Below, in pieces: positions 8,642 through 16,258 of a stretch of 64,000 nt of DNA. Below the pieces are notes generated by a model. It worked only from the letters and a program-made list of their open reading frames with translations. It searched no databases and was not told where the DNA came from. Source of the stretch: DTPS01 sp049591295 (lineage in GTDB: Bacteria > Acidobacteriota > UBA4820 > DSQY01); the NCBI GenBank assembly GCA_049591295.1, contig JBAWEQ010000230.1:1-64000 (forward strand), read 5' to 3'. A program made the position numbers and the translations under genes. Within the stretch, counting starts at the first letter, position 1. Each line of letters opens with the position of its first letter.

Positions 8642-8869
8642 ATGCGAGTGGAAATCGAATACTGCGGCGTCTGAAACTACGAGCCGAAGGCCGCCGGTCT
8701 GGCGGCCAAGATCAAGGCGGCGTTTGGCGTGGAGCCCCGACTCATCCGCTCCTCGGGAGGCGTCTTCGAGGTCGTGGTGGACGGGGCCCTGGTCCACTCG
8801 AAGAAGGGATCGGGGCAGTTTCCCGATGAGGACGAACTAATCCGCCGGCTCCAGAATAGGGCCGGTTGA
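8642..8869 (+). CDS. SelW/Rdx-family selenoprotein with in-frame UGA
   Basis: 75 residues if the TGA at 8672-8674 (codon 11) is read as selenocysteine. The start is ATG at 8642 behind a TAGGAGG site. The product begins MRVEIEYCGV-U-NYEPKA, giving the C-x-x-U redox motif of the thioredoxin-fold SelW/SelT/SelH/Rdx family at the expected N-terminal position. It continues with the family's glycine turn (RSSGGVFEVVVDG), HSKKGSGQFPDEDEL and a C-terminal helix. The frame is uninterrupted on both sides of the TGA and resembles the family throughout, and a SECIS-like hairpin follows. It lies 119 bases after the CoA-transferase on the same strand. The family is linked to thiol redox chemistry; its exact substrate is unknown. 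Confidence 0.85.
8689..8707 (+). promoter_or_regulatory. Bacterial SECIS hairpin
   Basis: A perfect 7-bp stem GGCCGCC / GGCGGCC encloses the loop GGTCT, with the loop starting 22 bases after the UGA. Bacterial SECIS elements lie inside the coding region just downstream of UGA and need a G-U in the apical loop; the Escherichia coli fdhF loop is AGGUCU. This hairpin would recruit SelB with Sec-tRNA. Confidence 0.8.
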
Positions 8870-8890
8870 GACGGGTCCGGGAGACCGGCC

Positions 8891-9331
8891 GTGGATATGA
8901 ACACCGTCATCGGAGTGGTGGAGCGCAACGCCGACAAACTGGCCGCGCGCTGGCTGGAGCGCCTCCGCAAGGAGGCGGGGATGGAGGATTACGCGCGCGA
9001 GCCGGCGCCCCTACTGCTGGATCACGTCCGCGCCGCCTACCAGGAAATCGGCACCTTTCTGGACCAGCCGAGGCACCAGGTCAACGCCGAGCACTTCCGG
9101 GCGACAGGAAGGCGCCGGAGGGAGAAGGGACTGCCGCTGGCCGAGGTGATCAGGGCCGTGCAACTCGCCCGTACGGTGTTATGGCAATACGTCATCGAGC
9201 AGGGGATCTTCGACTCCACCGTCAACCTCTACCAGGCCTTGAACCTCTACAGGCAGATCGTGGGTTTCTTCGATCAGGCCGTGCTCTACGTGGTGGAGGG
9301 GTACTTCGAGGCGGCGAGTGGAGAATCTTGA
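8891..9331 (+). CDS. RsbRD N-terminal-domain-like protein
   Basis: Encodes 146 residues, nearly all alpha-helical in character with no signal peptide or membrane segment. The pattern (start IGVVERNADKLAARWLERL, then a GRRRREKGLPLAEVIRAVQ stretch and a tyrosine-rich C-terminal helix) resembles the RsbRD-type sensor domain found at the N-terminus of stressosome proteins and some regulators; here it stands alone without a STAS domain. The start is GTG at 8891, with GGGAG seven bases upstream; an ATG at 8897 is also possible. It follows the selenoprotein by 21 bases and is probably co-transcribed. The role is unknown; family assignment is moderate. Confidence 0.6.
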   Translation: MDMNTVIGVVERNADKLAARWLERLRKEAGMEDYAREPAPLLLDHVRAAYQEIGTFLDQPRHQVNAEHFRATGRRRREKGLPLAEVIRAVQLARTVLWQYVIEQGIFDSTVNLYQALNLYRQIVGFFDQAVLYVVEGYFEAASGES

Positions 9332-9415
9332 AGAACGGGTGATGAGGGGAGGGGAGGGGGAGAATAGGGCCGTCGGCTCCTCTCCGTCCTCCGCGCTCCC
9401 CATTTCACCGTCGGT

Positions 9416-10822
9416 TCAGCTCGCGACCACGGGCAGGTGCGCGAGCGCCTCCTCGATGGCCCCTCCCGGGCAGCCCCCGTTGTTGATCTTGCCGTCGATG
9501 AAGGCCTCGTAGGCCGACAGATCCAGGAGGCCGTGACCGCTGAGCGAGAACAGGATCGTGGCGGTGCGGCCCTCCTCCTTCAATTCGAGCGCTTTCTTCA
9601 CCACCGCCGCCACGGCGTGGCCCGATTCGGGTGCCGGGATGATGCCCTCGGTCCTGGCGAACAGCATGGCGCTCTCGAACACCTCCTGCTGCGGCACGGT
9701 CTCGGCCTTCATGAGGCCCTTTTCCACGAGCGCGCTGACGATGGGCGAGGCTCCGTGGTAGCGAAGCCCCCCGGCGTGCACGGCGGGCGGGACGAATCCG
9801 TGGCCTAGCGTGTACATGCGGAGGATGGGGGTGAGGCCCGCCGTGTCGCCGAAGTCGTAGGCCATGCGCCCCTTCGTGAGGGTGGGACAGCTCTCGGGTT
9901 CCACGGCGACGGCGGCCACGGGTCGTCCTTTCAGGGCCTCCCCGACGAAGGGGAGGGCCAGCCCCCCGAAGTTGGAGCCGCCGCCGTGACAGCCGTAGAC
10001 GTAGTCCGGATAGTCCCCCGCCAGGGCCATCTGCTTCTGCGCCTCCTGTCCGATGACGGTCTGGTGGAGGAGGACGTGGTTCAGCACGCTGCCCAGCGAA
10101 TAGTGGGTGTCCTCCCGCCCCGCCGCCTCCTCCACCGCCTCGCTGATGGCGATGCCCAGGCTTCCGGGGGAATCGGGATGTTCGGCCAGGATGGTCCGTC
10201 CCGAGGCCGTGAGCGGCGACGGACTGGCCAGTACTTCGGCGCCGTAAAGGCGCATGAAGGTCTTGCGGTAGGGCTTCTGGTCGAAGCTCACTCGCACCAT
10301 GTAGACGCGGCATTGGAGGTCGAAGAGGCGCGAGGCGAAGGCCAGGGCGCTGCCCCACTGACCGGCCCCGGTTTCGGTGGTCAGGCGCTGGATGCCCGAG
10401 ATCTTGTTGTAGTAGGCCTGCGGAACCGCCGTGTTGGGCTTGTGGCTTCCCGCGGGCGAGACCCCCTCGTGTTTGAAGTAGATGCGGGCCGGAGTGCCCA
10501 GGGCCTTCTCCAGCCGCCGCGCCCGAATCATGGGAGTAGGGCGCCACATGGCCAGCACATCGAGCACCGGCTCGGGGATGGCAACGAGGCGGTCGTGCCC
10601 CATTTCCTGCTCGATGAGCTGGGGCGGGAAGATCCGCGCCATCTCGTCGAAGGTCACGGGCAGGCCCGTGGCGGGGGTGATGGGCGGGGCGAGCTCGAAG
10701 GGGAGGTCCGCCAGGACGTTGTACCAGTGTGTCGGGATCTCGCGGACGGGGAGAAGGACGCGGTCCTCTCCCGAAGCCTGGTTGAGCCTGCCGGTTCCGG
10801 TCGTCGTGTCTGCGTGTGCCAT
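9416..10822 (-). CDS. trpB2: Tryptophan synthase beta chain, TrpB2 type
   Basis: Encodes 468 residues, matching the long TrpB2 class (about 430-470) rather than TrpB1 (about 400). It condenses indole and L-serine to tryptophan using PLP. The PLP-lysine motif is GSHKPNTA, the phosphate-binding glycine cluster is GCHGGGSNFGG, and the N-terminal RPTPMIRARRLEK segment is a class marker. No trpA, trpC or trpD is adjacent, as is common for TrpB2, which may use free or salvaged indole. The ATG at 10822 has GGAGG upstream. Expression appears controlled by a trp attenuator in its leader, which independently supports a tryptophan-related role. Confidence 0.93.
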   Translation of the reverse strand: MAHADTTTGTGRLNQASGEDRVLLPVREIPTHWYNVLADLPFELAPPITPATGLPVTFDEMARIFPPQLIEQEMGHDRLVAIPEPVLDVLAMWRPTPMIRARRLEKALGTPARIYFKHEGVSPAGSHKPNTAVPQAYYNKISGIQRLTTETGAGQWGSALAFASRLFDLQCRVYMVRVSFDQKPYRKTFMRLYGAEVLASPSPLTASGRTILAEHPDSPGSLGIAISEAVEEAAGREDTHYSLGSVLNHVLLHQTVIGQEAQKQMALAGDYPDYVYGCHGGGSNFGGLALPFVGEALKGRPVAAVAVEPESCPTLTKGRMAYDFGDTAGLTPILRMYTLGHGFVPPAVHAGGLRYHGASPIVSALVEKGLMKAETVPQQEVFESAMLFARTEGIIPAPESGHAVAAVVKKALELKEEGRTATILFSLSGHGLLDLSAYEAFIDGKINNGGCPGGAIEEALAHLPVVAS

Positions 10823-10849
10823 GGGATCCTCCGATTCTCTTCGGCCAAC

Positions 10850-10930
10850 AAAAAAGCCCTCCGCTTCCGGAGGGCTTCGTACGCGTTCGCTTGGTACGAT
10901 GAGGCTACAGAGCCGCCTCGCGCCCTCCGG
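10850..10930 (-). promoter_or_regulatory. trp transcription attenuator (antiterminator/terminator)
   Basis: Terminator: stem AAGCCCTCCG / CGGAGGGCTT with GAAG loop (10854-10877), running into six T on the minus strand (10855-10850). Antiterminator: CCGGAGGGC inside the leader-peptide gene (10930-10922) is a perfect 9-base complement of GCCCTCCGG (10875-10867), the terminator's 5' arm, so the two structures are mutually exclusive. A weaker upstream arm around the Trp codons (CCTC/GAGG plus GGT/ACC) could form the 1:2 stem. This is the classical ribosome-mediated attenuator layout. Confidence 0.88.
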
Positions 10931-10997
10931 TTGCGCCGACGCACCACCACCAGCCGAGGATGGGGTTCGTGATCGGGGCTGAACCGAAGGGCATCAT
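10905..10997 (-). CDS. trpL: trp leader peptide
   Basis: Encodes 30 residues: MMPFGSAPITNPILG, then WWWC, then VGATGGREAAL and a TAG stop. Three consecutive TGG codons (10952-10944) sit just before the antiterminator arm, so a ribosome waiting for Trp-tRNA would free that arm and block termination. Two adjacent ATGs can start it; GGAGG and AGAGG lie immediately upstream. Too short to be called by length, but its Trp run, position and overlap with the attenuator arms make it convincing. Confidence 0.87.
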   Translation of the reverse strand: MMPFGSAPITNPILGWWWCVGATGGREAAL

Positions 10998-11021
10998 GGC
11001 CTCTGGGCCTCCAACACGGGG

Positions 11022-11051
11022 AGGCTACCGCATGGCCCGGGAGGTTGTCAA
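11022..11051 (-). promoter_or_regulatory. Putative promoter of the trpL-trpB2 unit
   Basis: On the minus strand, a perfect TTGACA (11051-11046) is followed after 18 bases by TAGCCT (11027-11022), a weaker -10. It lies about 25 bases upstream of the trpL start. Confidence 0.5.
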
Positions 11052-11077
11052 GCACGCGTCCTTCGCACGCGTCCTTC
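11052..11077. repeat. Two tandem 13-bp direct repeats next to the trp promoter
   Basis: The unit GCACGCGTCCTTC occurs twice head to tail, directly abutting the -35 element of the trpL promoter on its upstream side. The position suits an activator or other regulator binding site, but replication slippage is an equally simple explanation. Confidence 0.55.
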
Positions 11078-11210
11078 GCGGTTTCCATGTCTGGCCTTGG
11101 GTTCGTCCCTGGAATGGACTAACCTACCCGGAAGCCGGCAGCCCGCAGTGGATGGCCCGCGGGGAATGGGGGGAGGCATGGGGCCGTTGATGCCGTGATG
11201 ACCGATAGGG

Positions 11211-13163
11211 ATGGAGGCTCGAGATGAAGGCTGGGGAGTAGGCGTGGCTGGTGGAGGAGGGCCCGAGACGCGGAAATCCCTCTCCGAGGTGCACAGCAGC
11301 GTCCACGTGCCGTGGACCGGCAATCTGTTGCGCCGCATCTTCGCCGTGGCGGGTCCGGCATACCTCGTCAGCGTGGGCTACATGGACCCGGGGAACTGGG
11401 CCACGGACCTGGCTGCAGGGGCCCACTACAACTATGCCCTGCTCTGGGTGCTCCTCATGTCCAACCTGATGGCCGTGCTGTTGCAGGCCCTGGCGGCACG
11501 GCTTGGCGTGGTGCGCGGCCTGGACCTGGCCCAGGCCTGCCGGAGAGAGTATCCACGCCCGGTGAACGCGGCCCTGTACGTGCTCTGCGAGATAGCCATC
11601 ACCGCCTGCGACCTGGCGGAGGTCATCGGTTCGGCCATCGCGCTGAAGCTCCTCTTCGGCCTGCCGATGGTGTGGGGCGTGCTGATCACGGGGGCCGACA
11701 CCTTCGCGCTCCTCTTCCTGAGCCACCTCGGGATCCGGAAGATGGAGGCCTTGATCCTCGGCCTCATCACGGTTATCGGCACCGGTTTTCTCGTGGAGAT
11801 CCTGTTGGCCAGACCCGAGTGGGGCGGCGTGGCAAGAGGATTCCTCCCGATCCTGCCCGACAAGGCGGCCCTCTTCGTCGCCATCGGAATGCTGGGGGCG
11901 ACGGTCATGCCCCACAACCTCTACCTGCACAGCTCCCTGGTCCAGAGCAGGACCATCGGGGACACCCTGAAGGAGAAATGGCAGGCCATCAAGCTCAATA
12001 CGCTGGACTCCGCGGTGGCCCTGAACATGGCTTTCCTCGTAAACGCCGCCATCCTCATCATGGCGGCGGCCGTCTTCTACCGCTCGGGGCACCGGGAGGT
12101 GGCGGAGATCCAGGACGCCTACCGTTTGCTGGAACCCATCCTCGGCGTGGCAGTAGCTCCCGTGGCCTTCGCGTTGGCCCTTCTGGCCTCAGGCCAAAGC
12201 TCAACCATCACGGGCACCCTGGCGGGCCAGATCGTGATGGAGGGCTTCCTCAACATCCGCATCGCGCCCTGGCTGCGGCGCCTCATCACGCGGCTGCTGG
12301 CCATCGTCCCCGCGGTCCTGACGCTCATCTACTTCGGCGAGCGGGGCACGGGCCCCCTCCTGGTCCTTTCTCAGGTGGTCCTTTCCCTGCAGCTCCCCTT
12401 CGCCATCATCCCGCTCGTGCACTTCGTCTCCGACAGGAAGCAGATGGGCGAACTGGCCATCGGCCGGCCCACGAAGGTCCTGGCGTGGGTCACGGCCGCC
12501 GTCGTGGTCGTTCTGAACGCCAAGCTGGTATCCGACTGGCTCGCGGAGTGGACCCACGCCGCGGGAGACCGGGCTCTCTGGATCCTTCTGGTGGCCGTCC
12601 CACTCAACCTGGCCGTCGGCGGCCTTTTGCTGTACGTTACGGTCAAGCCTTGGGTGGGGGGCCTGGCTCGGCGTGCGCCAGCGGCCCCGCGGATGGGAGT
12701 GCACGCCCCCTCGGAGGGGTTGGACCTGGAGATGGCCGCCAGTCCGTACAAGAAGATCGCGGTTGCCCTGGACTTCTCGGGCCGGGACGGAGCCATCCTG
12801 AAGGAGACCCTGAAGATGGCCGGCGACGGTCGTCCGGAGCTGGCGCTCATGCACGTCGTCGAGAGTGCCGGGGCTCGGTTCCTGGGAAAGGACTCGGCTG
12901 ACGAGGAGAGCCAGCACGACGCCGAGCGCCTGGAGGGCTACGCCGAGACGCTGAGAGCGAAGGGCTTCAAGGTAACGACGAAGCTCGGCAGGGGCAAGCC
13001 GGTGCCCGTACTGGCGGCCATGATCGAGGAGTTCGGGCCCGACCTGGTGGTCCTGGGCGCCCACGGCCACCGCTTCTTGCTCGACCTCTTCCTCGGCTCC
13101 ACCGCCGACGCGCTCCGCCACCGCATCCAAACCAGCGTCCTCGTGGTCGGCAAGGGACGCTGA
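11211..13163 (+). CDS. mntH: NRAMP divalent-metal transporter fused to a UspA domain
   Basis: Encodes 650 residues. Residues 35-480 form an NRAMP/MntH transporter (proton-coupled Mn2+/Fe2+ uptake across the inner membrane, about 11 helices) with the metal-binding motifs DPGN (residue 59) and MPHN (residue 233). After a linker, residues 511-650 form a universal-stress-protein domain: start YKKIAVALDFS, and an ATP-binding signature G-x2-G-x9-GS near residues 615-630 (GAHGHRFLLDLFLGS). Ordinary MntH ends near residue 410-430, so the Usp domain is a true extra module that could sense ATP or stress to modulate transport (inference). The ATG at 11211 has only a weak GATAGGG site. No Mn riboswitch is evident upstream. 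Confidence 0.9.
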   Translation: MEARDEGWGVGVAGGGGPETRKSLSEVHSSVHVPWTGNLLRRIFAVAGPAYLVSVGYMDPGNWATDLAAGAHYNYALLWVLLMSNLMAVLLQALAARLGVVRGLDLAQACRREYPRPVNAALYVLCEIAITACDLAEVIGSAIALKLLFGLPMVWGVLITGADTFALLFLSHLGIRKMEALILGLITVIGTGFLVEILLARPEWGGVARGFLPILPDKAALFVAIGMLGATVMPHNLYLHSSLVQSRTIGDTLKEKWQAIKLNTLDSAVALNMAFLVNAAILIMAAAVFYRSGHREVAEIQDAYRLLEPILGVAVAPVAFALALLASGQSSTITGTLAGQIVMEGFLNIRIAPWLRRLITRLLAIVPAVLTLIYFGERGTGPLLVLSQVVLSLQLPFAIIPLVHFVSDRKQMGELAIGRPTKVLAWVTAAVVVVLNAKLVSDWLAEWTHAAGDRALWILLVAVPLNLAVGGLLLYVTVKPWVGGLARRAPAAPRMGVHAPSEGLDLEMAASPYKKIAVALDFSGRDGAILKETLKMAGDGRPELALMHVVESAGARFLGKDSADEESQHDAERLEGYAETLRAKGFKVTTKLGRGKPVPVLAAMIEEFGPDLVVLGAHGHRFLLDLFLGSTADALRHRIQTSVLVVGKGR

Positions 13164-13276
13164 GCGGGGGAGCGGAGCCTCCCATTCCACCGGTATCCCA
13201 ATTGCCTTCGATTCATCAGGGCCGGGTCGTGGAGAGGCAGCCCCGCGGATGGCGGGACTTGAAGGGGGACTCGGGG

Positions 13277-13475
13277 CTAGTGTCCTGTCTCATTGGTTCC
13301 TTGAACAAGCTTGGGCGGTGTGACAGGACACGAAGGGGTGCGGGGAAGGCACTTCCCCGCTCTTTCGGGGTAACAGCCTGCCGGAGGCAGGCGTCCTAGG
13401 GGCGGAGCCCCTTGGGAAGTGTGGCGTCTCTGGCCCAACCCAATGATTCAAGTTATTCCTGAGACGCCACACTAG
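13277..13475. mobile_element. MITE-like palindromic element flanked by CTAG
   Basis: A 199-bp non-coding segment with CTAG at both ends. Its termini are imperfect inverted repeats: GTGTCCTGTCTCA at the left and, read inward from the right, GTGTGGCGTCTCA (10 of 13 identical), both followed by a CTTGAA core. Each end folds on itself: GTGTCCTGTC (13280-13289) with its complement at 13322-13331, and AGTGTGGCGTCTC (13418-13430) with its complement at 13461-13473. Between them are three more perfect hairpins (13342-13358, 13376-13392, 13398-13412). No transposase is present. CTAG/TA-flanked inverted repeats recall IS630/Tc1-type non-autonomous elements, but the family is not established. Confidence 0.55.
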
Positions 13476-13771
13476 ATCCCCAGGCCGCTGAGGGTGTCGA
13501 CGACCTGTGCAACGGCCCAGGCGAGGTCGGGGTGGCTGGTCTCGAACAGGGCCATGGAGTCTTGCAGGCGCTCGCGCAGTGAGTGCTCGCGCTGGAAGGG
13601 GGGCTCGCCCGGGTTTTCAAGGAGCTCCCGGGTGTCCCGCATGAGGTCGCGAAGCAGCTCCCGGGTAGGCTCGTCGACGTTCCTGGCCTGCTGGAGCTGG
13701 TCGTGAAGCGCCTGAAGCTTCTCCCTGAGCTCCTCCGGGTTCTGAACGGGGACTTGCTTCTCGTCCGGCAT
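13472..13771 (-). CDS. DUF4404 family protein
   Basis: Encodes 99 residues, all helical. The pattern ELREKLQALHDQLQQA..DEPTRELLRDLMRDTRELL followed by SLRERLQDSMALFETSHPDL..VVDTLSGLGI matches the small DUF4404 proteins of unknown function. The ATG at 13771 has AAAGGAGG six bases upstream. Its TAG stop coincides with the right-hand CTAG of the MITE-like element, so the insertion appears to supply or abut the stop. It follows priA by about 70 bases on the same strand. Confidence 0.8.
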   Translation of the reverse strand: MPDEKQVPVQNPEELREKLQALHDQLQQARNVDEPTRELLRDLMRDTRELLENPGEPPFQREHSLRERLQDSMALFETSHPDLAWAVAQVVDTLSGLGI

Positions 13772-13840
13772 CGAAGGCCTCCTTTTCCTGTTCAAGTATG
13801 AGGCCTCGGAGCCCCGGGAGCCAGCACCGGCCTGGTGCCT

Positions 13841-16258
13841 CTACATCAGGACGTAGGGATCCACCTCCACCAGCATGTCGCGTCCGCTGTGCGGGCCGAG
13901 GGGGCCGTCCAGGAGGCCCGCGAGAAGAGTCTGGAGGCGCCTGCGCTCCCGGCTCCTCAGAAGGATGTGCTTGCGGTAGCGCCCCTCCAGGCGGGGGATG
14001 GGAGGGTCCACCGGGCCGAGGAGCCTGACCTCGCGGTCGGCACAGGCGCGCAGGTGCCGCTCGGCCTGGCGGGACAGGTCCTCGACCTTGGCGGGGTCGG
14101 CGTGGCGGAACTCGATCCGCGCCAGGGCCGCGGCGGGAGGGTAACCCACTGTTTTCCTGTACCGGATGTCCTTCTCGTAGAAGCTCACGAAGTCGTGGGT
14201 GGTGGCGGCCTGGACGGCGTAGTGCTCCGGATGGAAGGACTGGAGGACCACCCGGCCGGGAAGGCGGCCCCGTCCGGCACGGCCGGCGGCCTGCGTGATG
14301 AGCTGGAAGGTGCGCTCGGCGGCCCGAAAGTCGGGCAGCCCCAGCAAGAAGTCGGCGGAGAGGATGCCCACGAGCGTGACGTTGGGGATGTCGTGGCCCT
14401 TGGCCACCATCTGCGTGCCCGCCATGACGGAGATGCGCCCGGCCTCGAAGTCCCGCCAGAGTGTGTCGAAGGCCCGGGCGGTCCTCACCGCGTCGCGGTC
14501 CATGCGGGCCACCCGCACGCCGGGGAGAGCCTGTGCCACGGCCTCCTCGACCTTCTCCGTGCCCTCGCCCAGAAACTGGAGGATCTCCCCCCCGCAGAAG
14601 GGGCACTGCTGGGGGATCGGGATCTGGCGGCCGCAGTAGTGGCACTTGAGGTGAAGGGCCTTGCGGTGGAAGGTCATGGCCACCGCGCAGGCCTCGCACT
14701 GGATGGTCCGTCCGCACTGCCGGCACAGGACGAAGGTGGCGTATCCCAGCCGGTTCCTCAAGAGGACCGCCTGGCGGCCCTGGGCGAGCTCCTCCTGGAG
14801 CGCCCCGGCGAGGGCCCGGGACAGGGTCGTCTTGGCGCCCGTGGCGCGGAACTCCTCCCGCATGTCCACGACCTGGACCGGAGGCAGGACCGCCGTTCCG
14901 GTCCGTTCGGGCAGGGTGAGCAGGCTGTATTTTCCCGCCTCGGTGGCGTTGTAGTAGGACTCCACGGAGGGGGTCGCCGAGCCCAGGACCACGGGGACTC
15001 CGGCCAGCATGGCCCGAATCACCGCCATGTCCCGCGCGTGGTAGCGGGGGAAGTCCTGCTGTTTGTAGCTTCCGTCGTGCTCCTCGTCCACCACCACGAG
15101 CCTGAGGTCGGGCAGGGGAGCGAAGAGGGCCGAGCGGGGGCCGATCACCACCTTGGCGCCGCCCCTGGCCACGCGCAGCCACTGCCGAACCCTCTCGTGT
15201 TCGGTCATGGAGGAGTGGAGAATGGCCACGGAGCTACCGAAACGCTCGATCAGGCGCCGCGCGAGAAACGACGCCAGCGAGATCTCGGGCACGAGGTAGA
15301 GCGCCGTTCCACCGGAGGCCAGGGCCTCCTCCATGAGCCTCAGGTAGACTTCGGTCTTTCCCGATCCCGTGACGCCGAACAGGAGAAAGGCCCGGTGGCG
15401 GGCCTCGCGCAGACAGTCGCGCACGGCGCACACCGCCTCCTCCTGGGCGCCGTTGAGCACGTGCGGCGAGGCGCGGCCGGGGAGCCTCGCCGTGAGAAGG
15501 TCGAAGAGCTCCACCCAACCCGCCTCCGCCATCTCCGAGAGGACGTGCTGGGGAACCCTCGCGGCGTGCGCCACCTGGGACACGGTGGGAAAACCGCGCT
15601 GCTCGAAATTGAGGAGCGCCGAGAGGGTCTTGGCGAAGAATTTCGGCTGGCCCTGATCGGAAGCCATGGCCCGCGCCTCATCGGGAGGTATCAGGAGGGC
15701 TACGCGGTCCTGCCCCGCATAGCGGCGGCGGGCAGTCCACTGCGTATGCTCGATCACCAGTTCCTGGCGCACCGCCTCCTGGACCCAGAGCGTCGCGGAG
15801 GGCCCGAGGAGCGCCCTTAGGGTCGCCAGGCTCCGGGGACCGCCGCGGAGGGCCTCTGCGAGCGGACCGAGGGTGTGGCCGTCCGGCAGATCGCAGCCGG
15901 GCACCCATTCGTAGCTGGAGCGGGCGGAGGGATCGAGCCCCGAGGGGTAGGCGCAGTGGAGGACCGACCCCCATGAGACCAGGTAGTAGTCGGCGATCCA
16001 GCGGGTCAGGGCCAGGATGTCGGGCGGAAGGAGCGGGCTTCGGTCCAGCACCTCTTCCAGGGGGCGGAGCGTCTCGGGCGGTGCGCTCCCCGGATCGTCC
16101 ACCGCGATGCCGATGTGGTGGGTCCTGGCGAAGGGAACGCGCACCCGGCACCCGGGCCCGGGGACGGGCTGGCCGGCCGGGACGGCGTAGGTGAAGGTGC
16201 CGCGGACGGGGATGGGGAGGGCGACCTGCACGCTGGGCCCCCGGGTCCCACCGGTCAT
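13841..16258 (-). CDS. priA: Primosomal protein N' (replication restart helicase PriA)
   Basis: Encodes 805 residues. PriA is the 3'-5' helicase that recognises stalled forks and reloads the replisome. An N-terminal DNA-binding domain (VALPIPVRGTFTYAVP) precedes a helicase core with Walker A GVTGSGKTE near residue 294 and a DEEH Walker B near 388. An insert of paired Cys-x2-Cys zinc motifs follows at about residues 509-562 (CRQCGRTIQCEAC, CHYCGRQ, CPFCGG). The conserved GTQMVAKGHD and QAAGRAGR motifs are present. The start ATG overlaps the lpxK stop as ATGA, indicating translational coupling. Confidence 0.95.
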   Translation of the reverse strand: MTGGTRGPSVQVALPIPVRGTFTYAVPAGQPVPGPGCRVRVPFARTHHIGIAVDDPGSAPPETLRPLEEVLDRSPLLPPDILALTRWIADYYLVSWGSVLHCAYPSGLDPSARSSYEWVPGCDLPDGHTLGPLAEALRGGPRSLATLRALLGPSATLWVQEAVRQELVIEHTQWTARRRYAGQDRVALLIPPDEARAMASDQGQPKFFAKTLSALLNFEQRGFPTVSQVAHAARVPQHVLSEMAEAGWVELFDLLTARLPGRASPHVLNGAQEEAVCAVRDCLREARHRAFLLFGVTGSGKTEVYLRLMEEALASGGTALYLVPEISLASFLARRLIERFGSSVAILHSSMTEHERVRQWLRVARGGAKVVIGPRSALFAPLPDLRLVVVDEEHDGSYKQQDFPRYHARDMAVIRAMLAGVPVVLGSATPSVESYYNATEAGKYSLLTLPERTGTAVLPPVQVVDMREEFRATGAKTTLSRALAGALQEELAQGRQAVLLRNRLGYATFVLCRQCGRTIQCEACAVAMTFHRKALHLKCHYCGRQIPIPQQCPFCGGEILQFLGEGTEKVEEAVAQALPGVRVARMDRDAVRTARAFDTLWRDFEAGRISVMAGTQMVAKGHDIPNVTLVGILSADFLLGLPDFRAAERTFQLITQAAGRAGRGRLPGRVVLQSFHPEHYAVQAATTHDFVSFYEKDIRYRKTVGYPPAAALARIEFRHADPAKVEDLSRQAERHLRACADREVRLLGPVDPPIPRLEGRYRKHILLRSRERRRLQTLLAGLLDGPLGPHSGRDMLVEVDPYVLM

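Noticed and set aside
11090..11210. Manganese (yybP-ykoY) riboswitch before the NRAMP gene
   Set aside because: No conserved core sequence or terminator in the short leader.
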